From assembly GCA_023381095.1 (NCBI GenBank), contig JAMCTO010000184.1, forward strand, positions 1-5,175: DNA of 5,175 bases, given 5' to 3'. Below, in pieces: positions 5,166-5,175 of this stretch. How positions within the stretch are numbered: the first letter of the stretch is position 1; each line of letters opens with the position of its first letter. The notes beneath the pieces were generated by a model. The model did no database searches and was not told where the DNA came from. It worked only from the letters and a program-made list of their open reading frames with translations. Origin of the DNA: Bacillota bacterium (GTDB taxonomy: Bacteria > Bacillota > Sulfobacillia > Sulfobacillales > Sulfobacillaceae). The position numbers and the translations under genes were made by a program.

Positions 5166-5175
5166 CCTAGAACCT

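Overview
The window is a sporulation gene cluster from an endospore-forming Bacillota (Firmicute). All six recognisable genes lie on the minus strand. In transcription order, right to left, they are ftsZ, spoIIGA, sigE, sigG, spoIIR and a ylmC/ymxH-type PRC-barrel gene. The ftsZ-spoIIGA-sigE-sigG core is the classic Bacillus/Clostridia arrangement. The absence of a bpr gene between ftsZ and spoIIGA, and a ylmC-like gene directly downstream, resemble clostridial or deep-branching lineages. Base composition looks close to 50% GC. A Sulfobacillus-like organism is a guess; the sequence does not fix the genus.

Layout: ftsZ (4104-5165) is complete and ends in a hairpin terminator (4055-4082). A 181-base gap follows, with a candidate spoIIG-type promoter whose -35 and -10 elements are 21 bases apart. 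spoIIGA (3041-3922, probable TTG start) overlaps sigE (2301-3044) by the four bases ATGA. A strong terminator (2216-2250) closes the sigE unit. The next 230 bases lead into sigG and contain a near-perfect sigma-F promoter (2028-2057), a hairpin at the predicted 5' end of the mRNA, and a Shine-Dalgarno set unusually far from the ATG. spoIIR (524-1171) follows sigG (1209-1982) after 37 bases with no terminator or clear promoter. ylmC (136-387) follows after 136 bases and ends in a 15-bp hairpin that includes its stop codon.

How the genes work together: FtsZ builds the division septum. SigE is made as an inactive precursor in the predivisional cell. SigF (not in this window) switches on the forespore and should transcribe sigG-spoIIR. 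SpoIIR is secreted into the space between the two cells and activates the membrane protease SpoIIGA, which cleaves pro-SigE in the mother cell. SigG then takes over late forespore transcription. The signal (SpoIIR), receptor/protease (SpoIIGA), substrate (SigE) and later forespore factor (SigG) are therefore adjacent. In B. subtilis spoIIR lies elsewhere on the chromosome. Its position behind sigG is the most interesting structural feature here, since it would put the intercellular signal and SigG on one SigF-driven message.

No mobile elements, CRISPR arrays, rRNA or tRNA genes were seen, and no wholly new system is evident. The interest lies in the gene arrangement and the regulatory DNA.
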